DNA of 64,000 nucleotides from Ceratotherium simum simum (lineage: Eukaryota; Chordata; Mammalia; Perissodactyla; Rhinocerotidae): positions 39,410,163-39,474,162 of the forward strand of contig NW_004454156.1 of NCBI RefSeq assembly GCF_000283155.1, given 5' to 3'. The position numbers were made by a program, and so were the translations under genes. The notes beneath the pieces are model-generated. The model was not told the DNA's origin, did not search any database, and worked only from the letters and a program-made list of their open reading frames with translations. Below, piece after piece: positions 12,481 to 24,925 of this stretch. Numbering within the stretch: the first letter of the stretch is position 1; each line of letters opens with the position of its first letter.

Positions 12481-14769
12481 CTACCTAAATGGCCAAAACA
12501 TGACTATTCTGAGAAGAAGTTGTATAGGAGAATCAAGTTAAGAATAGTTATGTCACAAGACACAAGTATTTATAAAGGAATACTTGAAGCCAGAGTGATT
12601 GAAGATGACTTAAAAATTGAAACTCATTGCTTCTTTGGTATTGGAGCACCAGATTTCAACCATTTTTTCCTGAATGAATGAAAGCACTCATGTACGAACT
12701 CCAAATTACGAAGTAACACAAGAGAATAGTTTGGGATATATTTTTGTATTTAATAAAAGCTTGGATATATTTCACTTGAAATTTCAAATACTATCCACCT
12801 TATGAAAATACAGCTTCATACATTCCATAAAAGTGCCAAGTTCTCCTTTAAACAGACTTCTATTTTTTTCCTAAACCAGAAATTTGTTGAACTCATACCT
12901 AACCTGGGAAATAGTTTGTTTGACTAGTGTGCGTAAACTCTAATTTGTTAATGAAAAGGAGATTTTAGTCATTTAACAAAAATGGATAAAATGCTACCAA
13001 GATTACCTGTTGATAAGGGAAAATTGAGTTCATTGCTTATCACAATAAAGGAGATCACTGTCTTAACAGAATTTGGGTAGTATTTCAGATGGGGGACAGC
13101 AAAATTAGGATATTTATGAGGTTGGGGGGGCCTGGTTTAAGGCAATGTATTTGATTAAGATTGGGTAAGGTTCATGATATAATAGTTTAGGATTGATGGA
13201 CATAGCAAGTTAAGATTTTAAGGAGAGAGTTTTAAAGAGAATCTTTCGAAGCAAACAGTCTTTCCAGGCTATCTATTGAAAAATTGAACAGTCTAATGTT
13301 CACTTAAATGGTCTTCTAGGGAATTCCTAGAATGAACAATAAAATTATTTGCTTTTCTTCTTGAGCAAGAGTTTACTGGAGTAGTAACATCATGCTAAAG
13401 CTGAAAGAAAGTTGTGTGGTTGTAGATGGTTTTGGTTCAAGAATCATGAACATAGAAAATGATTTTAGTTGAGTATTTAATTTGGCCTAAGAAAATTAAT
13501 TTTTTATTATATTTAGTTTATTATCAATCTTTGCAAACTTTTGAGAAAGCTTTGAAGAATATTTTTTCATGAAGTGTGCTTGAGAAACTTTATGTTCACA
13601 AAAGTTTCCATTAAATTCTACTCATTAATTTTAATAATTGCTATTGTTCACTGACATTTTATGATATTTAAATAAATATAATTCTCATTTTGTTGTTCTC
13701 ATCTAAAAACACTGTCTCATGACACAGAAAAAGGCCATTCTATGGGCAAATAGTTAATTCTTCGTTTTTTATCCTATCAATAAGACTAATAAAATCATTT
13801 CTCCTACTGCTGAACTGGTGAAAGGAGAAAAGGCATAATTTAATAAATCACATCAGATCAATTGGATAAACTTGCCTTCAATTAGTTTCCAAACTAAGTT
13901 GAAAAATAAGGTTAAAAGATTAATGTGGTAAGAACTACAAAAGACACACATTATAACCCAACAGAGGTAAAGAAAAAGGAACTATTAGTTCTTACTACTA
14001 TTGGTTTGCAAATTGGTGCATGTACACGGAGGGTAAGGAGAGACAAAGAAAGAGGCAGGCCACTCCAGGTTGCTAGGTGGCAGCCTTAATAAGTAAGGGA
14101 ACTTACATATGAGGCTTGTCTTGGGCGGCCACAAGATGAGTAGATCTCCACACCCACCCGGCAGAATCTTAAAAGTTTATAAAGAGGCCTTAACAAGGTT
14201 TAGTCACATGTGCTATCAAGATTGTCTCAACAATACCTTGTTCTCTCAAGGCTGCATCCTTGAAACAGCTCCTACTGTGGGAATTGTGGGCAGAAAGTAT
14301 ATTCCAGGGACAGGGGAGAGGGTGAGGAGCCTTGGATTGCCTGAATCCAGCTTAGTGGGCTATCTGCTGTCATATCCTCTCGATGACCTCCTCCAACAAC
14401 TACTGATCCCAGTAAGTGTTGACAAGGAAGTGGTATTTGAGCTAATCTTGAAGGAGGTGAAAGGCATTCCTCAATGAGAGACAAGAAAGGCCCAGTGGCT
14501 AAAGAATGTAGACCACTGAGGCACAATGAATAGAAAAGTTGAATGGAATGGGAAGCTCATCCAGACAAGAAGTTGCTCTCTCATCTTTCTCTTCTCAAAC
14601 TTAGTTCCTTTTCTTGACTAGAACGAGGAAAGTTTTAAAAGAGCAATTCATTTTATTCTGTTAAGCTAAGTTGGTTGTAATGGCAATGGAAAATCCAAGT
14701 GAAACTATAAGTATCTTATCTCAATAGCATTTAATGCAATTATTATTAAACAATTATATGTGAGTGACA
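12481..14769. other. Unassigned repeat-poor block
   Basis: About 2.3 kb without a repeat I can name. 13450-13900 is very AT-rich. 14000-14560 is more balanced and holds a 122-codon frame (14109-14477) without recognisable domains; it could be part of an old LTR element or chance. Confidence 0.4.
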
Positions 14770-14855
14770 CCTGTCTTCTCTGATGTGGATCATTTTTGCA
14801 TCTCTAGCACCTAGTACAGTGCCAGGCCCATGGTGTGAATGAATTATTCAGTGGC
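14770..14855 (+). mobile_element. L2 LINE 3'-end fragment, sense
   Basis: TGCATCTCTAGCACCTAGTA, CAGTGCCAGGCCCATGGTG, GTGAATGAATT follow the L2 3' terminus ('cagcacctagcacagtgcctggcacatag...tgaatgaat'). Short fragment. Confidence 0.65.
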
Positions 14856-16141
14856 TTAGTGAAACATACGAGTTAATTTGGTTTGGCCTGCAATGAAGCT
14901 TTCTTTATGTCTTAAGAAAATATCCACTTTGAAAGATAGTCACTTTGTATTTATTGTTTAGAATCCCAAGTCATTTTTCAAAAGCTGAAAACCACTCTTG
15001 GTTATACCACTCAATAAAGGCATCCCTGGGCCTTGTGAAGTCACACATTCTTTATATGTTTGAGGTAGCATAGTATACTCTTTAAATTGCTTTTCTAATT
15101 TTCCTTTTCTAGCCTATTCCTTTTGTGGTTACTCTTGTGAAATTTGTTTTTCTCTGTCTTATGTTTTGTTATTTTTTTTCCTCTGAAGCTAAGTGGCTCT
15201 TACAAGGATGGAAAGCTTGGCCTTTGCTTCAAAAATACCAGCTCTCCATGGGAAATATACTTATTCCAGAAAGGACAAAGAAATAACATAGGAGAGACAG
15301 AGGATTTTCATAACATATGCTACCATCTACTGTTCTTTAGTTCTTTAGTCCTCTTGTTGACCTTATCTGCCAGTTATTCCTCTGTGACCTTTCTCCTGGT
15401 AAGAGGAGTTAACCAGAAATTTGATGGATCTTCAAATCCTATATCACCAATTACCTTTGATGTGTTGCTTCACTTCTGACTCCTTATTACTCTAATCTGG
15501 CAGGAATCGTCTCTATGATGCTAGACACAAGGTACACAGGCCCCTGCTCCTTCCTTCCGTGTCCTTGGTAGGTCTCACCAATGTATTCTGATGCTCTTCA
15601 CCTCCAGGTGAGGATGGACACAGGTTCAGAAACTGCTACACAACGTTGCAGGCTTCAATGGCATTGGCTTTTGAAATGAAATCTCTTTGCCACCCTTAAA
15701 TTTTCCTTAGTGTTTTCGCCCTTTCTCGAATGGGAAGGCAGGTTGTGGGTTATGAGGAAATCAACAGATTATAGGGCTCTGATGGAATGGAGAGCTCCCC
15801 TCTGAGAACCACATGGGAGGCCATTTACTAGCAGTGCTTGGTTAACAGGCCCCTCCACTACATGGTCCAGAGCCTTGCCCATCACTCTCACTTACTCCTT
15901 TAAAGACAATAATAAACTACAGTTTGGGTTCCCCATCTGTCAAAGAAAAATAATGGTTGGATATAAAATAGGAAAAATTGGAAACATTATAATAAGCTGT
16001 GCAGATACAAAATATGCATGAAGCCTTGTTGTCACACATTTGCTTGCTTAATCAGATGAGTAATAAAAATGTGTTTGGAAGTTTGTATTATTCGACTCTT
16101 TAAAATAACAATAGTGGCATTTTTGCATTTGGGAAAATGTC
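14856..16141. other. Unassigned sequence, no gene seen
   Basis: Includes a 111-codon frame (15144-15479) with a hydrophobic, serine/leucine-rich translation but no domain, no in-frame homologous neighbour and no coding signature I trust. No repeat named. Confidence 0.4.
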
Positions 16142-16155
16142 TTTTCTTCACTTTT
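16142..16155. repeat. Target-site duplication, left copy (ERE at 16156)
   Basis: TTTTCTTCACTTTT here is repeated as TTTTCCTTCACTTTT at 16399-16413, one base different, bracketing the SINE. Confidence 0.8.
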
Positions 16156-16398
16156 TTCTTTTGTGAGGAAGATCAGCTGTTTGCTAACATCTGCCAATCC
16201 TCCTCTTTTTTTTTGTGCTGAGGAAGACTGGCCCTGGGCTAACATCCATGCCCATCTTCCTCCACTTTATATGGGATGCCACCACAGCATGGCTTGCCAA
16301 GCGGTACGTCGGTGCCCATCCAGGATCTGAACCGGTGAACCCGGGGCTGCAGCAGCAGAGAGCGTGCACTTAACCGCTTGCGCCACCGGGCTGGCCCC
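16156..16398 (-). mobile_element. ERE1-type SINE, antisense, full length
   Basis: Reverse complement of the ERE1 pattern: GAGGAAGATCAGCTG, ATCTGCCAATCCTCCTCTTT, CTGGCCCTGGGCTAACATCC, CACTTTATATGGGATGCCAC, CAGCATGGCTTGCCAAGCGG, CTTAACCGCTTGCGCCACCG, GGCTGGCCCC. The 61-65 codon minus-strand frames here are SINE sequence. A near-perfect TSD flanks it. Confidence 0.92.
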
Positions 16399-16413
16399 TT
16401 TTCCTTCACTTTT

Positions 16414-18989
16414 ACGTATATCATTCATTAAGACTAAGGGTAGGCATTATATCAACGGCCTACAAGTATACTCATTGAATAATGTTTCCTTCTTTTACTT
16501 TAAGTTAATAAGCACCAACAATCTAGCCAGACAATTGGGCTAACTCTGTTAGAATCTCATGACTAGTTACAATTCAAAATCAGCCAGACGCAACCATGTT
16601 GCTTCAGAAATAGCATTTGTTTAGAGACAGACTACGGCAATTTGTTCTAGTCCAAATTAAACTGAAAGGGACGATAAAAATAATTTCTGCTGCTTTTGGA
16701 AAGTTATCTTTTTCAAGTGTTCTACTGATGAACGTATATTTTTACGCAGATTGTCCCTGAAAGCAGAGAACGAGTAGATGGGCCAGCTTGCAGGGAGGGG
16801 CACGCACTGCTTTACTCAATGAAGCACAGCGAAGGGCACAGCAGGGGTTCATTTACCAAGGTTCCTGTACCTCCCTCAACAAGATGCAGGTTTAAGCCTT
16901 TATATTCCTAATTGGGGTATTTCTTGAATGTCAGTGACACATCTTTAGAGTAGCATAAAAGAAAAGAATAATTGGAAATGTGTCAATTAGATCTCTTACA
17001 GTGAGAATCTTAACATTTAAGGGAAAAACTGAAAGCCACAGCACTGGATACAACCTAATTGTATAGGACATCTCAGGAAGATATGATTTCATTTCAGATG
17101 GAAGTCTTTTGCCAATTTCAACTATATTATTTACATCCAGGCTTCATAAGATTGATTAAATTAAGTTTTAACTAGCTTTATATAAATAATATAGTCAAAG
17201 CTGCTGACTTGAATTCAATTACATTCATTTTTTTGACAGTGTAATTGGTATCAAATTTAATTCTAATGATCTGCTAAAGCTATGATTTCTTTTGTCTTTC
17301 TAATTGTGATGGAGTTATTTAGCAGAGCGAGGCTATTGTCATCTTCTCTGTTACTCTTAAACAAAAAAAGTATTCAGTTTCAATTTATTCATACCAGAGA
17401 ATAGAGTACCAACTAATTATTATTCACTATGTTGAAAAAAAATCCTATTAGGTGGTTCACATGAAACAAGAAAAAAAAACCCTGCTAATTATTTATTTTC
17501 TAGAGGTTCACCCCTTGCTAATAAGTGACATTAACCAAAGGAATGCTTCTTTATAAAAGGGTTATAACTTGCCGTATCATCTCCTTGACTGACTTATGGA
17601 TGTCTCTTTGTGTCATAGCAACTAAAATTCCTTCTGGTATGAGCCTTTTGATGATGAATGGGGGCATCATTTCGATATTGATTTTAAGATGAAGTAAAAT
17701 TCTGGGTGGGATCTTTTAAGTTCTCCTGCCCAATAGAAAGTTCAAAGCAAATCTGTTTCCTGGGGGTCAGTCCCACTCCTGAATACTCTGGCCCAATTGC
17801 TTTGTGTTTCCAGAGCTATTCCTATTTCTAGAGAAAAGACTTGCAAAAATGAGCTGTCTTTCAAAATTGATGTGGGAAGCATGAAAGATAAGCATACTAA
17901 TGATAGACCATTGGAAAAGCGTGTGATGCAGACTCATTCTTGCAGTAGTAAGGGAAATGTATTTTCTGTCATTTTTCATTTTCTGCTGATACTTGCTCTT
18001 AGGCTAACTAGTCTTCTATGTTTTCTTTACTTTGTCCCAGATGCTCATATTCCCCACCCAGGACTACACAACACTGAGTGTCCTTTGATCAGAATCTATT
18101 TCTTCAGATGAGCTTTAAGAGAATTAGAGACTTTGAGTGGTAAGGTACCTTCAGATTTCTCTAAGCCTAACACCCCATCCCATGAAGCAACACTACAACA
18201 GCATACCCCAGGAATTTGTTTTATTCCATCCAGTGATTGGATAGGAGTCATATACTTCAAGTATATTGATGGCAAGATAATATACATATGTAGTTAAAAT
18301 ATGTTTTACTTTTAAGTTTTAGCCATTACTCTAATTCTGCTCTGTGGGAATGGAGAATGTCTAAATTTTCTTTTATATAACAATCCATTAAATATTTTCA
18401 TTTCTTTATTGCACATCCACATTAGTTCCTCCATTTGTCTAGCTTTTGATTCTAGCTAATATCTATTTGATTCTTGCTAATACATCTATATATTATCTAT
18501 ATCTATATGTTATCTTTATTGCTGATATTTATCTATTTATTGTCTATTCTTGCTATTATCTTATGGTATTGAGATCAAGCATCGTCCTTACAAGAGGATG
18601 ATCACTATCAAAATAACACAAGACACACTCTATTGCATCATAGACTCTCTTAAAATTTGCCACCCAGAAAAAAGAAACTAAATACTCCAAAATAGTTGTT
18701 GACTGGCCAGGTCATGGTATTATCTAATATTAAGATTTCTGTCAACAAAATTTTGCTACATATTTCTACCAAGAACCCCTGCCAAATCAAATTTTTCCCA
18801 TTTTGTACTTAATGAAATATACAGGACTTAACTTTTGTCTTATAGGTTTCAGCTTGACATTTCAGCCCATCAAATAATTTTGAATCCTAAGTTTGACATT
18901 AAACACATTAGTTTTTCATTCAAATTTTTTGTCACTTGAAGTATTATATCTCCAATATATGAAAAGATTCCGAAAACAAAGAAGGTACT
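16414..18989. other. Unassigned repeat-poor block
   Basis: About 2.6 kb with no repeat that I recognise apart from short A runs and an ATCTATAT-rich patch at about 18470-18540. Contains a 104-codon frame (17797-18111) opposed by a 70-codon frame, without domains. Candidate for conserved noncoding sequence; not demonstrated. Confidence 0.4.
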
Positions 18990-20400
18990 ATCCAAAAAAA
19001 CCTTATAGAAGATTGAGTCAATAAATGCAGAAAAAGCATTTGACAAAATCCAACATCTATTCATAATAAAACACTCTCAGCAAACTAGGAATAGAAGTAA
19101 TTTCTTCAACTTGATAAGGAGCATCTATCAAAACCCTACAACTAAAATTTTACTTAATGGTGAGAAACTAGATGTTTTTCCTCTAAGATTAGGAACGAAG
19201 CAAGGATGTGTTCTCTCACCACACCTATTCAGTATCACACTGGAAGGCCTAGCTAATGCAATAAGAGAAGAAAATAAAATAAAAGCTACACAGACTGGTA
19301 AGGAAGAAATAAAATTGTTTTTGTTCACAGATGACATGATTGTCTATGTAGAAAATTCCCAAAGCAACAACAACAAAACTCCTGGAACTAATAAACAATT
19401 ATAACAAGGTTGCAAGATTAACATACAAAAGCCAATTGCTTTCCTATTTACCAGCAATGAGCAACTGGAATTTGAAAACTAAAACATAATACCACTTGTA
19501 TTAGCACTCCTAAAAATGAAATATTTAGGTATAAATCTAACAAGATCTTAATGAAGAAAATTGCAAAAAAAAAAAAAAAAGCTGATTAAAGGCATTAAAG
19601 AAGATCCAAATAAACATATATTCAATGTTCATGGATAGGAAGATACAATATTGTTAAGGCGGAAGAATGAACAAATAGGTCAATGGAACAGTGTAGAGAT
19701 CCCAGAAATAGATCCACACAAATACAGTCAATGTATCTCTGACAAAAGAGCAGAAGCAATTCAATGGAGAAAAGAGAGTCTTTTAACAAATGATTCTGGA
19801 ACAATTAGATATCCACATGTAAAAAATTATGCTAAACACTGACCTTATACCTTTCAGCAATAACAACTTAAAATTGATCACAGACCTAAATGTAAAATGC
19901 AAAACTACAAAGCTTTTGGAAGATAACACAGGAAAAAAATCTAGGTGACCCTGGATTTGGCAATGACTTTTTAGATATAACACCTAAAGTACAATCCATA
20001 AGAAAAAAATTGATAAATTGAACTTCATTAAAATTTTAAAAATCTGCTCTGTGAAAGACGCTGCTAAAATAACGAAAAGATAATCCACAGATTGGGAGAA
20101 AATATTTTCAAAACATATATCTGATAAAGCACTGCTACACTTTTGTCAAAACCAGTAGAACTATACAACACAAAGAGTGAACCCTAATGCAAACTATTGA
20201 CTTTAGTTATAATAATGTATTGATATTGGTTCATCACTTATAACAAATGTACCGTGTTAATGCAAGATGTTAATAATAGGGGAAGCCATGTGTGGTGAGA
20301 AGGGCTATATGGGAACTCTCTGAACACTGTTCAATTTTTATGTAAACCTAAAACTGCTCTAACAAATAAACTCTATTAATAAAAAATAAAATAATGAAAA
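18990..20400 (+). mobile_element. L1 LINE, ORF2 reverse transcriptase part to 3' end, sense
   Basis: Starts near TTGAGTCAATAAATGCAGAA AAAGCATTTGAC. The frame at 19111-19404 translates to L1 ORF2 reverse transcriptase sequence with KILLNGEKLD, LGTKQGCVLSPHLF and FTDDMIVYVEN; FTDD stands where the catalytic FADD box should be. Downstream are the C-terminal ORF2 and 3' UTR phrases ATATGGGAACTCTCTGAACA, TAAACCTAAAACTGCTCTAA and an A-rich end at about 20340-20400. The copy is 5'-truncated, broken by stops, and shows an apparent internal deletion near 19655, where the text jumps from an ATACAATATTGTTAA phrase to GAACAAATAGGTCAATGGAA. Non-functional. Confidence 0.88.
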
Positions 20401-21017
20401 CAATTGAACTAGAGCCATTAAAATAGAGTATATTATAGATGCAAATGACACTGAAAGATGCCAGGAAATGGCTGCATTACATTGAAAGTAGTAAATATAG
20501 GGGGGAAATTAAATATTTATTCTGCTTTTTTATATGAGCTATATTACAGTTAAAGAGGGGGAATTTCTCTTGATGGAAATATTTCAGCTAATACACAATG
20601 AAGAATGATAGAACTGGAATATCACCATTCTCTAACACCCTAATCCATCTAAACAATGATGATCAGTTACTGATAGCATCAGAGAGAAAACCATACTTAT
20701 GAATTTCCTTGTGAAAGTACATAACCCTGCCTGTTAAGTAGTTTATCCAATACTAACTAAATAAGTGAACAAACTGAACCAGAACCTATGGGAAGTTTCA
20801 AAATGACCTTAAAACACTTCTTATGTAAATTATTATTTGAATGTACTTGTAGCTGGCACTGATTCAAGAGTCTGTACTTTCCAAAATATCTTGACATTAA
20901 ATATCAATAGTGTTAAACATAATGAATGCTAAGGTACATCAACTTTGTAGCTGGTTACACCACTACTTTCTCATATTGTTCCTTAATAATAATAATAATG
21001 TTACTAATAATGGTCAA
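20401..21017. other. Unassigned AT-rich sequence
   Basis: No gene or named repeat. A short AAT repeat lies at about 20984-21000. Confidence 0.45.
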
Positions 21018-21190
21018 AAACCCATACCCAATTCTTTTCCAGACACTGTGACTCAATGTGAGTGCCATTATTTTAGTCTCACAATGACCCCTTAGAAACA
21101 AAATTATTGACTCCATTTTATAAATGAAGACAGGGTATAGAAAATACAATTATTTGTTGAGGTCAAGAAGCTAGATCAGCTCAGATCATG
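21018..21190 (-). mobile_element. MIR SINE, antisense
   Basis: CCAGACACTGTGACTCAATG, TTTAGTCTCACAATGACCCC, CTCCATTTTATAAATGAAGA and a decayed 'ggtcaagaagctagatcagc' block follow antisense MIR. Confidence 0.65.
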
Positions 21191-21639
21191 TCTTTTCCAC
21201 GAGGTTACTTTTTTCTTGTGTGAAGGAACTGCCACTATAGCTCTCGCTACTGATGGTGCTTTGAAAGATGACATTTACTTGGCAGATATACCTTATATTC
21301 CTGCTTTGCCATTGTAATGGCATGTGGGGAATTGTCTAAACACAGCCACACCCTCTGGGGAATGAGGTAACAATCCCAGCACTGTATTATAAGTAGATTG
21401 GGGGCTCTTGAGAAAATTCACTCAGTGAAGTGTGGTTCTCCCCTGATCTGGGATCAGAAGTGATATCAGTCACAGCTATGGGGAGAACTTCTGCCAAAAA
21501 GGTATCAATAGACAACAGTAATGAAAGGGAAGGGGATCAGAGGCACTCATATACAAGGCAGGTGTTTATGGCTTCTGTCATCCATTTTGCAAAGGATTAT
21601 GCCATGTATTGCTTTAGGTTCTGAAATTAGTCAAATCTC

Positions 21640-22245
21640 TTTATAGGTAGTATGTATGTATATTTGCTGTGTGTGTATGAAAGAGAAAGACAGTGAGAGA
21701 GAGAAGCAGATTAGAGATTGTTACAAATTCTCTGTCATTCCTCCCATTGAGAGATGGTGTCTATGTCACCTCCCCTTGAATATGGGTAGGCTCTGTGACA
21801 GCTCTGATCAATGGAATATAACAATAAGGGATGCTATCGTAGTTTCCAGGCTGAGATCGTCAGCTTCTACTTCCTGTCTTGTGAAACACTTACTCATGGA
21901 ATGCTTGCTCTGAGGAAAGCCAACTGCTATGTAAGAAGTCTGACTAACCTGAGACTGCCACGCTGCGAGAGCCTAAGATACATGAAGAGACCTTAGAAGA
22001 TAAGATGACAAGGGGAGAGAGAGAGGTTAAGGAGCACTACGGTGCCAGACATGTGAGTGAAGATGTCATTTTGGAACTGAACCCTCATGTCCCAGGCACC
22101 CTGATGATGTTGTGTGAATCAGAAAACAACCACCCAGCCAAGCCCTTTCAGAATTTCTAGATCCACAAAATTGTAAGCAACATAAAATGGGTATTTTTAA
22201 CCACTAGGTTTTAGGGTACTTTGCTTTGCAACAATAGAGAACCTT
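21640..22245 (+). mobile_element. MLT1-type (MaLR) LTR, sense
   Basis: Matches the older MLT1 LTR pattern: GAGATGGTGTCTATGTCACC TCCCCTTGAATATGGG, GGCTCTGTGACAGC, TCAATGGAATATAACA, CTTCTACTTCCTGTCTTGTG, CACTTACTCATGGAATGCTT, CCAGACATGTGAGTGAAG, CCACCCAGCCAAGCCCTTTC, and the end TTTTAACCACTAGGTTTTAG GGTACTTTGCT with GCAACAATAGAGAAC. A GA microsatellite lies at its left edge (about 21676-21703). The 60-85 codon frames here are LTR sequence. Confidence 0.8.
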
Positions 22246-22829
22246 AAAAATATACTGAAAATAATCAGATAATCAGATTTGTTTCAAAAAAGTAGTCTTT
22301 CTATAACAATTAGCAAAACAAAGCCAATAAAGGAAACTTGAGTTGAAAGGAAAGGGGTGAGCAACCATTTTCAAAGTGAAAAAGCTCATTTGTTATAGTT
22401 AAAACTTACTTAATCTTAGGCATTTGTGATTAATACCTAAGATTGATAATTTGGAATTTAATGGTTTGGAAATAAATGACAAGAGATGAATTTTATAGTT
22501 TTGATGTAAGGTAGTAATGCTTTTAGAAGATTAAGGAGTCTATGATGGGCACTTTTTATATTTAGATTAATACTGCAGTAAGAGATAACATCTCTCCTGT
22601 AGAAAACAGATTATTTGCTTGCAGAAGGACTTGGAACTTAAGAGAAATCCCGGTTCTTGTGACAATTATGATACAGAAGTGAAAATAACAAGTGATTCAA
22701 AGATATAGAATCTTTTGCCTCAAGGAGGCAAAAAAAAATAGAACCCAGAAATGTACAGATATTTCGTATTCTTGAGTATTTATCAAAGTACCAATTTTAA
22801 GCCCATTTTGGTTAATGTCAGTGCACTGA
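22246..22829. other. Unassigned sequence, no gene seen
   Basis: AT-rich, no named repeat or gene. Confidence 0.45.
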
Positions 22830-24330
22830 ATACATGAATTTACTTTTTCTTCCCTTCAACAACTCCATTAAAACAACAGTAAAAGGTTTTCCAAGCATCC
22901 TAAACTCACAACAAAAGGCAACAAAATAGGAAAGGAGACCAGAGCAATACAATTTTGGAACCTGAAAAATAGAACCTGAAACTGACTTAGCAGTCGGAAA
23001 AGCAGAGACACACTCTAATCTACATTGCTCGTTACCACAAAGAATTGGAGGCACTAGGTTTAACTGCATCAGCGATTGAAGGTGGGGTTGAAAATAGACT
23101 CTTCAAGATGTAGTTAGTTCTCCTCCTCTATATTATGCCCTCTCCTCTACCTTGCTATAAGCCTAGAGGTTTATTCTTTGCAGAGGTTAATATAAAGGAT
23201 CTCAGAGTTGGGGGACAGGTTGAAGGTAGGGATACCATGCCAACATCAGGGTGATAAGAGAACATACACATACTGAATACTGAGGTCCTAATCTAACTCC
23301 ATGTCTTCACTCAGCTTTCAGATAAGGCAGCTAGGTCTATTCCCTCCACACAAGAAACTGAAAGGTCTTTCTCCAGGAAATGTGACCAGTTCTAGGGCAG
23401 TAGCCTAAAGTTACTGACATGAGAGGCTCCTCAAAGAAACAGCCCTGGTGAATCACCCTATAGCAAGGCTCAAAGTGGGTTTACTCACACATACACTCAG
23501 AGATTCCAATCGTTTTCATAGTGCCCGCTCTTAAATCTGAGCAAACACCCTAGGTCTGCCAGGTTTAAACTATCTGGAAAAAGTTTCTCATGTGATAAGG
23601 ACAGAACAAATCAAACCAAAGCAATACGCAGCTTGACAAAGAGGAGAATATTCAGAGAAAAAAAGACAATAAAGGAAAAAGTTATATTAGTATTCTCAGA
23701 GAGGTAAAAGAAGAAATTGCATTTATGAAACAAGAACAGGAAATCTATTTTTAAGAAAGAAATAAAGCAATGAAATTCTCTTCAGATGAGATTAAGGAAG
23801 AGGGGCAGTGGGGCAGAGAGAACCACGGATGACATGTTAAACTGCACGGCGGCGAAGAATCCAGGAACTCTAGATTATGGGTGGGTGTGGCCAAACACTC
23901 CCTCTTCTCCCTGCCCCTCCCCCAACAGCAAGGCTAATGAAGAAACAGCAGTTGTGTGGCAGGACCTGAAGGAAATGAAATGGAATCAAAGATAGAACCC
24001 AAAATAGGTAACATATCCGTACAAAGGGAGAGGATGCTACATGCATGGAAACTGGGTATGAGAACAATTAGCTGAAAGGGAATACGGCCCCACAACTTGA
24101 GTGCAAAAAAATACCTAATGAGTCACTAAGAGATTAAAAGGGCTGTGTTAATCTAAGTACAAAAGAATTTCAGAAATAACAGCAAATATCCCATAAAAAC
24201 CCTTACAGAAGGACAGAGCTGAGGGAAAAAAAAACAATCGCTAGGAAGGAAAACCAAATTGATGAGGGTAGGGCAGAAAGGCCCAGGATATAAGAAGGTT
24301 TAAGTTGTAGGAAGGATTCAGAGAGAGCAG
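22830..24330 (+). mobile_element. Probable old L1 5' region, sense
   Basis: The block around 23580-23780 resembles the start of an old L1: AGACAATAAAGGAAAAAG, then GAGAGGTAAAAGAAGAAATTGC and ATGAAACAAGAACAGGAA. Upstream text (GGCACTAGGTTTAACTGCAT, TCTCAGAGTTGGGGGACAGG) is consistent with a GC-richer L1 5' untranslated region. 23786-23960 is GC-rich with CpGs. Ends and subfamily are not resolved and the downstream half may be another element. Confidence 0.4.
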
Positions 24331-24744
24331 TTACCAGAAAGTATTGTCATGACAAAATATCGGTACAACTTCTCAAGGTGAGCACACCATCTCCAAAGGC
24401 AATGCCTGATGCACTCTGGGAAACTCTGGATGAGGGTCAGGAAACTTTGCAGAGCCAAGCCTAGCTCTGATTCAGAAGCAGCTCACAGAGGACCATAACC
24501 CAATCACAGAGAAGGGAGCTCTACAGCTTGATCAATAATCACATACAGGGTTCCCTGTTCACCCAAGACTGAATCAATCTCTTGAGACCATTCAAAAGAA
24601 ATATTCCTCAAGAGATCACAGTCTATTTGGGTAGAAACAATATTCATGCATGACCCATTGCTAACAAAGGGTCCCTGATTGGTTGGGTTATTAGGTTAGA
24701 AGTTATGTCAATGCATATCAACATCACAATGCATTCTTTGCACC
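24331..24744. other. Unassigned sequence, no gene seen
   Basis: No gene. The texture (GGGTTCCCTGTTCACCCAAG, AAGAGATCACAGTCTATTTG) could be an old LTR remnant but I cannot name one. Confidence 0.35.
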
Positions 24745-24925
24745 AGGCCACCACTTGTAAGTTACATTTGTTTGATCTTGGGCCTTCTGTCAGTTTCCTC
24801 ATCTGTAAAATGGTGTCAATAACAGAACATTTTCATGTGTATTTTGTGAAGATTAAGTAACACAAAATATTTAGAATAAGTCTGGCACATAGTAAGCATT
24901 TAATCAATATTTTCCCATGTTATTA
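24745..24925 (+). mobile_element. MIR SINE, sense
   Basis: GATCTTGGGCCTTCTGTCAG, TTTCCTCATCTGTAAAATGG, GTGAAGATTAAGTAAC, GTCTGGCACATAGTAAGCAT are core MIR phrases in order. Confidence 0.85.

Noticed and set aside
19111..19404. Reverse transcriptase-like protein as a possible retron or novel RT
   Set aside because: The motifs and the 3' flanking text are those of an ordinary mammalian L1.
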